From Chitinophaga varians (GTDB lineage Bacteria; Bacteroidota; Bacteroidia; Chitinophagales; Chitinophagaceae): DNA of 64,000 nt. The stretch spans positions 2,232,001-2,296,000 of the forward strand of contig NZ_JABAIA010000001.1 in the NCBI RefSeq assembly GCF_012641275.1. The letters are read 5' to 3'. The notes beneath the pieces were generated by a model. The model saw only the letters and a program-made list of their open reading frames with translations. It was not told where the DNA came from and did not search any database. Both the position numbers and the translations under genes were made by a program. Positions 47,540 to 56,766 of the stretch are shown piece after piece; positions within the stretch are counted from its first letter, which is position 1, and every line of letters starts with the position of its first letter.

Positions 47540-48562
47540 TCACTTATGCTGTCGGCTGCTCGATTCTCTCACCACCAGTTCCGAAGGAATCACAATCCGT
47601 ATATCCTTCGCCGTTAGCGGTTTTTTTTCCAGCATCTTCACCAGCACTTCCGCAGCGGCCTTTCCCATCTCAAAAGCAGGCTGGGTAATTGTAGTCAACG
47701 ACGGTTGCAGAATGGTAGCGATCTCCAGGTTGGAGAAACATGTCAGTTTCACGTCTTCGGGCATACGCAGCTGCAATTGCCGGCAGGCCTGGTATACCGT
47801 GGTGGTAAGCTTTTCCACGGAGGCTACGATGCCATCCGGCCGGTGTGTGCGCTGCAACAGCTTTTTCACCAGCTGGAAATTGCGGGCGCCGTCAGTAGTA
47901 CAGGTAAGCATGTTCCGCTGATGTACGGGAAGCTGATGATCGCCCAGCGCCTGCATATAACCCGCCATCCGCTGGCGGCAGATGGACAGGCTGTCGGAAA
48001 TACCGAGATAAGCGATTTCCCGGCATCCCTGCGCTATCAGATGAGCCGTGGCCTTATAGGCGCTTTCGGCATCATCTGTCACTATCTTAGGCGCTGCCAG
48101 CGTTTCCAGCACCCGGTCAAAAAACACCACCGGCACGTCTTTGTCCATCAGTTCCTGTACATGCGCGGTGTCTGTGGTTTCCCTGGATACTGATAACAGC
48201 ACGCCGTCTACCCGGCCGCTCTGGATATCTTTTAATATGGCGGCCTCTCCTGCATAACTTTCATGCGTCAGGTAGATGATCACATGATATCCTTTCGCCT
48301 TCACTGCTGCTTCTATGCCGTTAATAGCGATCGAAAAAAAGCTGTCGGCCACCTCCGGCAGCACGACTGCGATATTTTTGCTCTTGCGCCCGCGCAGGCT
48401 GCTGGCGTAAGCGTTGGGAATATAGTTCCATTCGGCGGCCAAAGCCCGCACCCGCTCTTTGGTGGCGGCACTGATCTCGTAACTGTCCCGCAAAGCCTTG
48501 GAAACCGTAGATAACGAAAGATTCAACTCCCGGGCCAGCGCCCTGATGTTTACGTTTTTCAT
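47540..48562 (-). CDS. LacI family transcriptional regulator of the inositol locus
   Basis: The 340-residue regulator has a LacI helix-turn-helix (residues 4-23, 'IRALARELNLSLSTVSKAL') and a periplasmic-binding-like sensor. ATG 48562 is chosen over the upstream open frame to 48628, which crosses the operator. It is divergent from inositol oxygenase, and the 18-bp palindrome between them is a natural operator for both. The ligand (myo-inositol, glucuronate or an intermediate) is inferred from the neighbours. Confidence 0.88.
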   Translation of the reverse strand: MKNVNIRALARELNLSLSTVSKALRDSYEISAATKERVRALAAEWNYIPNAYASSLRGRKSKNIAVVLPEVADSFFSIAINGIEAAVKAKGYHVIIYLTHESYAGEAAILKDIQSGRVDGVLLSVSRETTDTAHVQELMDKDVPVVFFDRVLETLAAPKIVTDDAESAYKATAHLIAQGCREIAYLGISDSLSICRQRMAGYMQALGDHQLPVHQRNMLTCTTDGARNFQLVKKLLQRTHRPDGIVASVEKLTTTVYQACRQLQLRMPEDVKLTCFSNLEIATILQPSLTTITQPAFEMGKAAAEVLVKMLEKKPLTAKDIRIVIPSELVVRESSSRQHK

Positions 48563-48574
48563 GGACAATAAATC

Positions 48575-48592
48575 TACGAAACCGGTTTCGTA
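48575..48592. promoter_or_regulatory. 18-bp palindromic operator for the LacI regulator
   Basis: TACGAAACCGGTTTCGTA is a perfect palindrome with the central CG of LacI-family sites. It is 12 bases before the regulator start and about 74 bases before the inositol oxygenase start. Confidence 0.8.
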
Positions 48593-48666
48593 AATAAAAC
48601 TCCCCGCCCATGCCAATAATCCTGTCAAAATAGCCGAAATTTAAGTCAGCCATAAAACAGCTTGCC

Positions 48667-49557
48667 ATGGACAATAAAAAGACTTCCTTCACTGAAAAAG
48701 AAGTGAATCCTTTAACAAGCCTCGACCAGTGGGAAGACGCCGTACTGGAACGGTACCCCACTCCGGAAAGTATCGCCACCTCCAAATCCGTGGATGAATA
48801 CCGGAACTACGATACCCCGGAAAGAGATACTGTCCGCGAATTCTACCGGCTCAATCATACCTATCAGACATATGATTTCGTGCAACAGAAAAGGGCCGAT
48901 TTCCTGCAATTCAACAAAAGGGAAATGCCGGTATGGGATGCTTTCAATTTCCTGAATGAACTGGTGGATGATTCCGATCCGGATACCGACCTCGACCAGT
49001 TCCAGCACCTGCTGCAAACTTCGGAAGCCATCCGTAATGACGGCCATCCCGACTGGATGGTGCTCACCGGCCTTATGCACGACATGGGCAAAGTCCTCTG
49101 CCTCTTCGGAGAACCGCAATGGGCCGTCGTTGGCGATACTTTCCCTGTAGGCGCGCCCTATTCAGATAAAGTCGTTTATCCGGAATATTTCCGCAATAAC
49201 CCGGACTATCAAAATACCGCGTACCAGGAAGGTACCGGCGTTTATAAACGCGGCTGCGGCCTGCGCAATGTGCACATGTCCTGGGGCCACGATGAATACG
49301 TGTACCAGATGATGAAAGACCATCTGCCGGAATCCGGCCTGTACATGCTGCGCTACCACTCTTTCTACGCCTGGCACCGGGAAGGCGCCTATGATTATCT
49401 GCTCGATGATCATGACCGCGAAATGCTCAAATGGGTGAAACTCTTCAACCCATATGATCTCTATTCCAAAAATCCGGTGCCGCCGGACTGGAAGACACTT
49501 CGTCCTTATTACGAAGATCTCGTGGCCAAATATCTCCCGGCCACTCTGAAATTCTGA
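48667..49557 (+). CDS. myo-inositol oxygenase (MIOX type)
   Basis: The enzyme cleaves myo-inositol with O2 to D-glucuronate. The 296-residue length and sequence match the eukaryotic MIOX family. All six di-iron ligands can be placed by comparison with the mouse enzyme: H114, H138 and D139 (in 'GLMHDMGKV'), H208 (in 'SWGHDEY'), H231 (in 'RYHSFYAWH') and D264 (in 'NPYDLYSK'). K142 matches the substrate-binding lysine. A 13-base direct repeat (CATGGACAATAAA) occurs at its start and at 48560. Confidence 0.95.
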   Translation: MDNKKTSFTEKEVNPLTSLDQWEDAVLERYPTPESIATSKSVDEYRNYDTPERDTVREFYRLNHTYQTYDFVQQKRADFLQFNKREMPVWDAFNFLNELVDDSDPDTDLDQFQHLLQTSEAIRNDGHPDWMVLTGLMHDMGKVLCLFGEPQWAVVGDTFPVGAPYSDKVVYPEYFRNNPDYQNTAYQEGTGVYKRGCGLRNVHMSWGHDEYVYQMMKDHLPESGLYMLRYHSFYAWHREGAYDYLLDDHDREMLKWVKLFNPYDLYSKNPVPPDWKTLRPYYEDLVAKYLPATLKF

Positions 49558-49580
49558 CTATTCTGAAAAACCTCCGTTTG

Positions 49581-49624
49581 TTGCTGCATGTCGATAAGGT
49601 CCCCCTTTTGGGGGATCGCAGCAA
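49581..49624 (+). terminator. nested hairpin between inositol oxygenase and the symporter
   Basis: Outer arms TTGCTGC (49581-49587) and GCAGCAA (49618-49624) surround an inner CCCCC-TTTT-GGGGG hairpin (49601-49614). It could attenuate or process the transcript. Confidence 0.5.
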
Positions 49625-49671
49625 TTAATGTAACTTATCAACCAACTTTATAAATTCCACACTTCCTCCAC

Positions 49672-51303
49672 ATGAATAAGCTGCAACAAGCGGATTACAT
49701 CGTCTTTTTTATCTACTTCATTGCTATCGCCACCTACGGGTACTACGTTTATCATCGTAAAAAATCAGCGACCGCCAACTCCAAAGATTTTTTCCTCGCG
49801 GAAGGCTCCCTCACCTGGTGGGCCATCGGCGCTTCCCTCATCGCTTCCAATATCTCTGCAGAACACTTCATCGGTATGTCCGGCTCCGGCTTTGCGCTCG
49901 GACTGGCCATCTCCACCTACGAGTGGATGGCCGCTGCCACACTGATCATCGTGGCGGTGTTCTTTATCCCGTTGTACCTGAAAAATAAGATATACACGAT
50001 GCCACAATTTCTGGCCAAACGGTACAATGATAAAGTCAGTACCGTAATGGCCGTTTTCTGGCTGCTGGTGTACGTGTTCGTCAACCTCACGTCTATCATC
50101 TACCTCGGTGCGCTGGCCATCGCCTCCATCTCCAACATTCCTTTTGAATGGTGCATCGCAGGGCTTTGTGTCTTCTCGGTGATCGTGACGCTCGGCGGCA
50201 TGAAAGTGATCGGCTATACCGATGTGGTGCAGGTGGCCGTGCTGATCATCGGTGGACTGGTGACCACTTATCTGGCACTTACTTTACTGTCTGAGAAATT
50301 CGGCTATGGCAGCCATATCCTGAAAGGCTTGTCGGTACTGCGGAAAGAGGCTCCCTCACATTTCCATATGATCTTCCACAGTGATCATCCCTATTACAAA
50401 GACCTTCCCGGGTTGTCAGTATTGATAGGCGGTATGTGGATCAACAACCTCGCCTACTGGGGATGCAACCAATACATCACGCAACGCGCGCTGGGCGCTA
50501 ACCTACAGACGGCACGCAAGGGCATTTTATTTGCCGCTTTTCTGAAATTACTGGTGCCGGTGATCGCCGTACTTCCGGGCATCGTGATGTTTGTGCTGCA
50601 TAAAAACGGTATGTTCCAACAGGAGATGACCGATGCGGCCGGCGTAATTAAACCGGACCATGCGTATCCTACGCTGATGAACCTGCTGCCTCCCGGCCTG
50701 AAGGGCGTTGCTTTTGCAGCACTGACGGCCGCCATCGTAGCGTCTCTGGCCGGCAAAGCCAATAGCATCTCTACGATTTTCTCGCTGGACATCTACCAGA
50801 AATATTTTAATCGTGAAGCCAGCGAAAAAAAGCTGGTGAGCGTAGGCCGCTGGGCGGTGATCATCGCTATGTTGCTGGCCGCCATCGTAACACCGTCATT
50901 ACGGTCACTGGACCAGGCTTATCAGTTCATTCAGGAATACGTTGGTTTTATCTCTCCCGGCGTACTGGCCATTTTCCTGCTCGGCTTCTTCTGGAAGCGG
51001 ACTACTGCCGGTGCCGCCCTCACTGGTGCGCTGTTGACCATCCCCATTTCTACCGTACTGAAATTCCTGCCCGCATGGACAAACGGCGCCTTCCCGGACT
51101 ACCCGTTCCTCGACAGGATGTCCATCACGTTTGTGCTGATCGTGGTACTGATGATCATCATCAGCATCACCCGTCCAACGAAAGAAGCCACAGCCCATGC
51201 ACTGGAAATAGACAAGTCTATGTTCCGTACTACGCCCGGCTTCATCGCAGGCTCCATTATCATCATTGGTATTCTGACTGCGTTATATACGGTTTTCTGG
51301 TAA
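49672..51303 (+). CDS. SSS family sodium/solute symporter
   Basis: This 543-residue inner-membrane transporter has about 14 membrane segments. 'SLTWWAIGASLIASNISAEHFIGMSG' carries the sodium-site signature, and the chain resembles SGLT-type sugar carriers. The context points to myo-inositol uptake for the oxygenase upstream. Its last 21 bases overlap the 3' end of the convergent gene at 51283. Confidence 0.9.
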   Translation: MNKLQQADYIVFFIYFIAIATYGYYVYHRKKSATANSKDFFLAEGSLTWWAIGASLIASNISAEHFIGMSGSGFALGLAISTYEWMAAATLIIVAVFFIPLYLKNKIYTMPQFLAKRYNDKVSTVMAVFWLLVYVFVNLTSIIYLGALAIASISNIPFEWCIAGLCVFSVIVTLGGMKVIGYTDVVQVAVLIIGGLVTTYLALTLLSEKFGYGSHILKGLSVLRKEAPSHFHMIFHSDHPYYKDLPGLSVLIGGMWINNLAYWGCNQYITQRALGANLQTARKGILFAAFLKLLVPVIAVLPGIVMFVLHKNGMFQQEMTDAAGVIKPDHAYPTLMNLLPPGLKGVAFAALTAAIVASLAGKANSISTIFSLDIYQKYFNREASEKKLVSVGRWAVIIAMLLAAIVTPSLRSLDQAYQFIQEYVGFISPGVLAIFLLGFFWKRTTAGAALTGALLTIPISTVLKFLPAWTNGAFPDYPFLDRMSITFVLIVVLMIIISITRPTKEATAHALEIDKSMFRTTPGFIAGSIIIIGILTALYTVFW

Positions 51304-52266
51304 ACCAGATTCTGCCCGCTGCCGGATCACCTGTAAGATATTGTTCTGGATATCTTTCATGATCCAGGATGCCCACCAGCTGGCATAAAAATTAAAGGTG
51401 GTATTTAACCTGAAATGGCTGTAGAGATGCAGCCTGCAAGTACCGTCAGACAATGGTTCCAGCTCGTACGTACCGTTCAGTACATCAAAGTACTGTCCGC
51501 CAATCACCACATGTTCGTCCATAGTGGTGGAAGGAATATTATAAGGATCCGCATGAATAGTAAAGCTCATGCTACGCTGATGGCTATACGCTGTTACCTT
51601 TTCATCGAAGACCAACCCTTTATCAAAGATCGCTTTGCGGAAAGCGCCCACCCCTTCATAATTCAGTTCTGCCCTGATGGGACGGGGAAAACCCAGCGTA
51701 CGGGTAAGCCAACCCTTGTCCTGCGTGGCGGCGATTTCTCCCACACGGGTAACGTTCTTCCAGATGTTTTCCTTGCTGGCATGGATATCTATATAAGTAT
51801 AAGCCTTGTATTGACCCGGTATTTTAGCAATCATTTGTTCTATAGGAGAGATGACCAACGGGAGTAAAACGATCAGAGAAACGTACCTGCGTTCCTGTTT
51901 GTTCTTGTCCTTCAGCTTATAATGGGCAGCAGATAATCCTCCTATGGAGGAAGCGACCATAAACAGCGGCGCCGCCATCAGCCAACACGCCCAGCCTTCC
52001 CACGCAAACAACAGGGTGATCAGGAAAAAAAACAGCAGCGGCACCCAGGGCATCATAACCCGATAAGTCAGGCTTTTTACTTTTTCACGGGGAGAGAGAT
52101 AGATGGTCAGAACACCAACGCCCAAAGGAATGCCTACCAGAAAAGCCAGTCCCATTACTACAAAAAAGCCGTCTGACGCTTTGTTAAACCAGGCGTACAT
52201 GAATAGCGCAAAGACCAGTGGGATAACAACAACATAGGTAAATAACTTCGGGAAGCGTGACGGCAT
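51283..52266 (-). CDS. membrane protein with SRPBCC (polyketide cyclase-like) domain
   Basis: The 327-residue protein has about five membrane segments (residues 8-150), then a soluble START/SRPBCC-like domain (about 155-320) with 'YTYIDIHASKENIWKNVTRVGEI'. This layout is uncommon for SRPBCC proteins. Function is unknown. It overlaps the symporter gene by 21 bases tail to tail. Confidence 0.75.
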   Translation of the reverse strand: MPSRFPKLFTYVVVIPLVFALFMYAWFNKASDGFFVVMGLAFLVGIPLGVGVLTIYLSPREKVKSLTYRVMMPWVPLLFFFLITLLFAWEGWACWLMAAPLFMVASSIGGLSAAHYKLKDKNKQERRYVSLIVLLPLVISPIEQMIAKIPGQYKAYTYIDIHASKENIWKNVTRVGEIAATQDKGWLTRTLGFPRPIRAELNYEGVGAFRKAIFDKGLVFDEKVTAYSHQRSMSFTIHADPYNIPSTTMDEHVVIGGQYFDVLNGTYELEPLSDGTCRLHLYSHFRLNTTFNFYASWWASWIMKDIQNNILQVIRQRAESGLPENRI

Positions 52267-52299
52267 AGTGATATGAATTTACCACAAGGTAAGCCATCC

Positions 52300-53517
52300 C
52301 TAATATTTTACCTGCCAGTCCAATCTGTATCCATACAAAAAATCAAAATTTTTAGGAACAAACAGCGGGATGAAAATCGCCATCATCCAGTCTCTGATCT
52401 TAGCCTGCCACGGGCGGAGAATGGTTTTGGACTTACTTCTGCGTCTTCCTTCCGCCACGATCTTTTCCACTCTGGGCTTGCGGTCGGCTTCAAATTTCCG
52501 GAAGGCCGCAGCATAGGAGCCAACGCCGGCATCCCGCAGTAACATGCCCAGGTACATCGCGTCTTCCAACGCCATGGAGGCACCCTGCCCCGCACTGGGA
52601 CTTACGGCATGAGCGGCATCGCCAATCAGCAGCACACGGCCTTTATGCCATGAAGCGAGTGATGCGATATCAGCCACATTCACTTTCAGCACTTTTTCTG
52701 TCTGCGCGATTAAGGCAGGAACAGGAGCATGATAACTTTTATAACGGTCAGCCATCAACGTTTTTACTTCTTCTACCGTGGTGGAGTCCAGCTCTTCTTT
52801 GGTAAAAGGCACGTCAGACGGCAGGTTGGACCACCACATGGCCATACCGTTTCCGGCAGCGCAGTAGCCAAAGAAACCGTTATTTCCAAAAGTAAAATTG
52901 AGGCTGTTGATTTCCTGTGCAGTCATTTCGGGTAAGGCCGACAAAGGGGCAAACCCGCCATAGTTTTTCATACCGGTAAAAGCCGGTGTGGGCGCTTCCG
53001 GGAATACAAGCTGCCGGGCAGCGGAATGAACGCCGTCAGCGCCAATCAGTATATCGCCGGTAACCCTGGTGCCATCTGTAAATACAGCAGTTACACCATC
53101 TTCATTTTCACGGATATCACAAAGTCTTTTTTGATATTGTACGGTCAGCCCTTGTTCCTTCAGCTCCTGTAACAAGATGTCATATAACGCAGCACGGGAG
53201 AGGCTGACACCTTGCTGGCCATATTTTTCGACAGAGCCGTTTGGTAAATTGGCGATCACTTTACCTTTGCCATTACGCATGCAAAGGTCTTCTGCCACAG
53301 CTCCGGCGGCCGTTACCCGTTCAGCCAGCCCCAGGGCTGCCAGTACGTTCATACCATTGGGCGCAATATTAAAGCCCGCGCCAATAGTGGCTTTATAGCC
53401 GTATGCTTCATAAATGCTGCAGGAAATGCCTGCCTTGTTCAGGAACAACGCCAGTGACAGACCACTGATACCGCCACCGGCTATCAATACATGAAAAGAT
53501 GTTGGGAGCTGTGTCAT
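52300..53517 (-). CDS. FAD-dependent monooxygenase, TetX/para-hydroxybenzoate hydroxylase-like
   Basis: The 405-residue class A flavoprotein monooxygenase has the FAD fold 'LIAGGGISGLSLALFL' (GxGxxG), the DG motif 'ILIGADGVHSAARQL' and the GD motif 'VLLIGDAAHAVSPSAGQG'. It hydroxylates an aromatic or polyene substrate with NAD(P)H. Resistance to tetracycline is possible for close relatives but cannot be claimed. Confidence 0.88.
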   Translation of the reverse strand: MTQLPTSFHVLIAGGGISGLSLALFLNKAGISCSIYEAYGYKATIGAGFNIAPNGMNVLAALGLAERVTAAGAVAEDLCMRNGKGKVIANLPNGSVEKYGQQGVSLSRAALYDILLQELKEQGLTVQYQKRLCDIRENEDGVTAVFTDGTRVTGDILIGADGVHSAARQLVFPEAPTPAFTGMKNYGGFAPLSALPEMTAQEINSLNFTFGNNGFFGYCAAGNGMAMWWSNLPSDVPFTKEELDSTTVEEVKTLMADRYKSYHAPVPALIAQTEKVLKVNVADIASLASWHKGRVLLIGDAAHAVSPSAGQGASMALEDAMYLGMLLRDAGVGSYAAAFRKFEADRKPRVEKIVAEGRRRSKSKTILRPWQAKIRDWMMAIFIPLFVPKNFDFLYGYRLDWQVKY

Positions 53518-53619
53518 AAAACAGGATTATACCTCAAAATTGCGACACAGCGCCCGGGGAATCAACCATCACTAGGTAAACGGAGGGCTGGTTCCGGTAA
53601 AAGCCCTTTTTTTACCGGT

Positions 53620-54072
53620 TTAACTGGCTTCCGCCACTTTTTTGATTTCGGTGAGAATAGAAGCCCATCCGCCGGCATCCATGGCTTCTTTATATCTCCG
53701 GTCGCCTTCGGCCACGGTGGCGTAGTCGCCCTGGGTTACCACCAGCAGGGTTTGCCCGTCGTCAGGGCTTAACTGATAGGTCACTTTCAGGTAGTTTTCG
53801 GAAGTATCGTCGATATTGCTATTGGGATCGATCGTGGTATAAATCAGCCTTTCGTTGGGGATGATCTCTTCGATAGTACCTTTTACGGCAACCAGTTCCT
53901 TGCCTTCATATACTGTTTTCCAAAGGAGCTCGCTGCCTTGTTTCCAGTCTGATACTGTTTCGCAGTTGAACATGTACTGTCTGGTCTTGGCGGGATTGAC
54001 AAGGGTATCCCATACCACAGCGGCTGGTGCATTGATGGTAATGTCGTTTCTCACGATTAATGCTTGTCCCAT
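53620..54072 (-). CDS. SRPBCC (AHSA1-type) domain protein
   Basis: The 150-residue protein starts at ATG 54072 ('MGQALIVRNDITINAPAAVVWD'). The open frame to 54240 overlaps the AraC gene and is not real. The AHSA1 fold binds small hydrophobic ligands or, in Aha1 relatives, Hsp90. It is read from the same strand as the AraC regulator just upstream, so they may be one unit. Confidence 0.85.
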   Translation of the reverse strand: MGQALIVRNDITINAPAAVVWDTLVNPAKTRQYMFNCETVSDWKQGSELLWKTVYEGKELVAVKGTIEEIIPNERLIYTTIDPNSNIDDTSENYLKVTYQLSPDDGQTLLVVTQGDYATVAEGDRRYKEAMDAGGWASILTEIKKVAEAS

Positions 54073-54160
54073 ACGATAGTTTTTTACAGGTAGATAAAAA
54101 ATATGCTGCGCTTGTGACGCATCACAAAAGTAAAATAAAGGTGATTGGGCGGATTGCCTG

Positions 54161-55063
54161 TTACGGATTATTTCTAACCGAAAAAGGAGTAAAGCCGAAC
54201 TTCTTCTTAAAGGCGTTATTGAAATGCTGTGGGGTGGCATAGCCCAGTTCAGCAGCTATTTCCGCGGCCGTTTTGCCGGTATCGCGCAGGTATTGGTGGG
54301 CCAGCTGCAGCCGCTGGTCGGTGAGGTAGCCGAAAACGGTATTGTTGAATTTTTCCTTAAAACCGCGCTTCAGTTTGTATTCGTTGAGCCCTACGGCGCG
54401 GGCTATTTCTGTCAGGCTGGGAGGGGAGTCCAGCCGTGCGTTGAGCAGGTCGCGTACCGCAATGATTTTTTCGGTGTCCTGTTTGTTTTTCAGGTAGATG
54501 GCTTGCCGCTGGTCTGCCGCAGTGCAGGATTCAGCCGACAGGACCAGCAGTTCCAGGCTTTTGGACAGCAGAAAAAGCCGCTGGAAATCACCGGCGTATT
54601 TGCTGAAGCGGATTTGGGATATCACCTGCTCCATCTGGGAGTCCAGTGCGCCCCAGGTATCTGTAAAGATAACCGGTTGACCGGCGGCGACTTTGTCCGC
54701 AAAACGTTTGAGCTGATCGCTGCCATGCTGGGTGAAGCTCAGGAATTTCTCCCGCGGGAACTGTACCCCAAAAATCTCCAGTTCAAAGGTTTTGTTTTCC
54801 ACCACCATATCAAAGGGATGGGAGTACATGAAATTGTGATGTCCTCCGATCAGGTCGTAGGTTTTGCCCAGCTGCCGGTAGTTGAACAGGTAATCTCCCC
54901 GCAGGCCGAAATGCAGTCTTACTACATCGTTGTCACTATGCGCCGGGTGGGCGAACAGTTCACGGAAGGATGACAGGCCGTGCCCGATGAGGATATCATC
55001 GCACATCCAGCGGGTCATGGTCATGGTGCCGTTAGGGTAGGTGATTACTTGTTTGTCTTCCAT
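54161..55063 (-). CDS. AraC family transcriptional regulator
   Basis: The 300-residue protein from ATG 55063 has a sensor domain and an AraC helix-turn-helix pair ('LTEIARAVGLNEYKLKRGFKE', 'AAEIAAELGYATPQHFNNAFKKKFG'). It precedes the AHSA1 gene with 88 bases between them. Confidence 0.9.
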   Translation of the reverse strand: MEDKQVITYPNGTMTMTRWMCDDILIGHGLSSFRELFAHPAHSDNDVVRLHFGLRGDYLFNYRQLGKTYDLIGGHHNFMYSHPFDMVVENKTFELEIFGVQFPREKFLSFTQHGSDQLKRFADKVAAGQPVIFTDTWGALDSQMEQVISQIRFSKYAGDFQRLFLLSKSLELLVLSAESCTAADQRQAIYLKNKQDTEKIIAVRDLLNARLDSPPSLTEIARAVGLNEYKLKRGFKEKFNNTVFGYLTDQRLQLAHQYLRDTGKTAAEIAAELGYATPQHFNNAFKKKFGFTPFSVRNNP

Positions 55064-55255
55064 AAGTGCCCGGTGCAGGCTCGCTGCAGCGGTATAAAGG
55101 TACGCACATTTAGTATGCAAAGAAGCGGTAACAGCGGGAAGAGGGCTAAGCTGAAAACGCAAAGCAGCATGGGCATAGGGTTACAGCGGCCAGGAGATGT
55201 CCCCGGTCAGCGGCATTTTCTGCGCATGGCTGCTTTGCGTGAAATACTTTCGGGC

Positions 55256-55645
55256 CTACATGGGCCAGGGGTTCTGGTACACGGAGTTATTGAGCTTTAG
55301 TTCCCTGGCAGAAAGCGACAGTACTATCTGCAGGGGCTGATCGTTGGCGGCATTGAACTGTTCGGTGTAGCCCACGCAATAGGCGTCGGTAAACCGTAGT
55401 TCTTTCAGCCTGGACATGGAATCGCGGCGGAAGAAGGTAATGCTGCCGTTTTTAGTTTGGGTATTGGAGATCATCCAGTCAAAAAGATGGGTTTCGCCGG
55501 CAGATTCCACTTTCAGATTGATGTTGCCTCCTTTGGGGCGTGCTGCAGGCTTTCCATTGTGATCAGTGTGTTGACTGAAGGTGAAATCGCACTCGAGTAC
55601 GTTTAACTCTTCTCCGTCGATGTTGAGAACTGCTTTAAAAGACAT
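55256..55645 (-). CDS. Hcp/TssD-like type VI secretion tube protein (orphan)
   Basis: The 129-residue protein from ATG 55645 ('MSFKAVLNIDGEELNVLECDF') matches the short TssD (Hcp-like) proteins of Bacteroidota: a beta-barrel of two sheets with a helix, forming hexameric tubes or effector carriers. No other type VI gene (TssB/C, VgrG, ClpV) is in the window, so this is an orphan copy. Confidence 0.78.
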   Translation of the reverse strand: MSFKAVLNIDGEELNVLECDFTFSQHTDHNGKPAARPKGGNINLKVESAGETHLFDWMISNTQTKNGSITFFRRDSMSRLKELRFTDAYCVGYTEQFNAANDQPLQIVLSLSARELKLNNSVYQNPWPM

Positions 55646-55791
55646 AAATAATCGGTTAACAAGTCTGCTGCAAAACAGGCAGACAGGGAAAAAATATGGT
55701 ATACAGCACTGAAAATACAGATAAATCTGTATATCGAGCACATTCCAGCCTTTAAATTTTCGGGATTTTCCCGGAAACGGCGGGCCCCTTG

Positions 55792-56481
55792 TCAGATCAG
55801 GTCGAAAGCCTGGGCGAAGCTGGTCAGGTCGTAGCCCGACTGGGCGCCGATTTTACTTTTGATATTCCGTCGGTGGGTGACGGCTGTTTTTTCGGAGATA
55901 TGCACTTTTTCCGCTATTTCGCTGGCACTGAGGCCAAGGGCCATTAACCGGAGGATCTCTTTCTCCCGTTTGGTCAGTGCCGCAAAAATATGCTGGTTGC
56001 GCCGCAGGAAATTATTTTCCTCCAGTAGCCGGTTTACCTTGCTGGTCACATGATGCAGGGGATCAATGGGAATGGCGCAGGTGATCACATGCGTAGGTGC
56101 TCCCAGGGCATTCCGCATGAACACCCGCGTGGTGCCCAGATGCCAGGACCAGTCCAGGTGACGGGCCAGTCTCACCTGCTGAAAAAAGGTAATGGCCATG
56201 TCCTTCTCCGGCGATGCGGTAAGCATGGCGGTCACCTTAGGCAGATAGTCTGCCACATCATGCGGATTGAAATAAGTATCATAATAATTGTGGCCCATGG
56301 CCCGAAGGTCCTCCATGGAAACGTCCAGCTGTTGCCTTCCGTTTTCAGACATATATTCTACATAATCCTTCTCCACGTTCATAACGATAAATACGGCCGG
56401 CAGTTCGCGCTCTATGGCCTGAAGGGCCTGCAGCTTTTCTTCAAGACTGGCAGCCTCGGATAATACGGTATACGTACTCAT
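55792..56481 (-). CDS. LuxR family regulator with PAS-like sensor
   Basis: The 229-residue protein has a PAS-like N-terminal half ('AVFIVMNVEKDYVEYMSENGRQQL') and a LuxR/GerE helix-turn-helix ('LTKREKEILRLMALGLSASEIAEK'). It has no receiver domain, so it is not a classical response regulator. The signal is unknown. Confidence 0.85.
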   Translation of the reverse strand: MSTYTVLSEAASLEEKLQALQAIERELPAVFIVMNVEKDYVEYMSENGRQQLDVSMEDLRAMGHNYYDTYFNPHDVADYLPKVTAMLTASPEKDMAITFFQQVRLARHLDWSWHLGTTRVFMRNALGAPTHVITCAIPIDPLHHVTSKVNRLLEENNFLRRNQHIFAALTKREKEILRLMALGLSASEIAEKVHISEKTAVTHRRNIKSKIGAQSGYDLTSFAQAFDLI

Positions 56482-56634
56482 GTCCTGCTATATAGTGTAT
56501 AGGATAAACCGTAAATGTCGTAGGTTTTTAATGCTCTCTGATAACAAATGTATATAAAAAACGGATAAGGGTCCCCTTCGTGTAGAAGATGACCCTTTTT
56601 TGGGGGTAAAAATATGATGATCCTGGAACAGTAT

Positions 56635-56642
56635 TAGCTTTG
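56635..56642 (+). promoter_or_regulatory. -7 promoter element of the Crp-like gene at 56767
   Basis: TAGCTTTG fits the consensus and would give a leader of about 120 bases. It supports a start downstream of the codon at 56704. No -33 box is clear. Confidence 0.4.
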
Positions 56643-56766
56643 TGTGACAGTTAACAGATGGCAGTGAAACATCTGTGAAAGCAAAGGTAAGTGATGGAAA
56701 GGATTGTTGAAATACCTAGTAGTGAGTATTTTTACAGTATTACTACCGGTTTTTCGAATATCGCAC

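Noticed and set aside
54073..54240. N-terminal extension of the AHSA1-type protein
   Set aside because: It overlaps the AraC coding sequence and is not like SRPBCC proteins; ATG 54072 fits.
55256..55645. Complete type VI secretion locus
   Set aside because: Only the tube protein is present.
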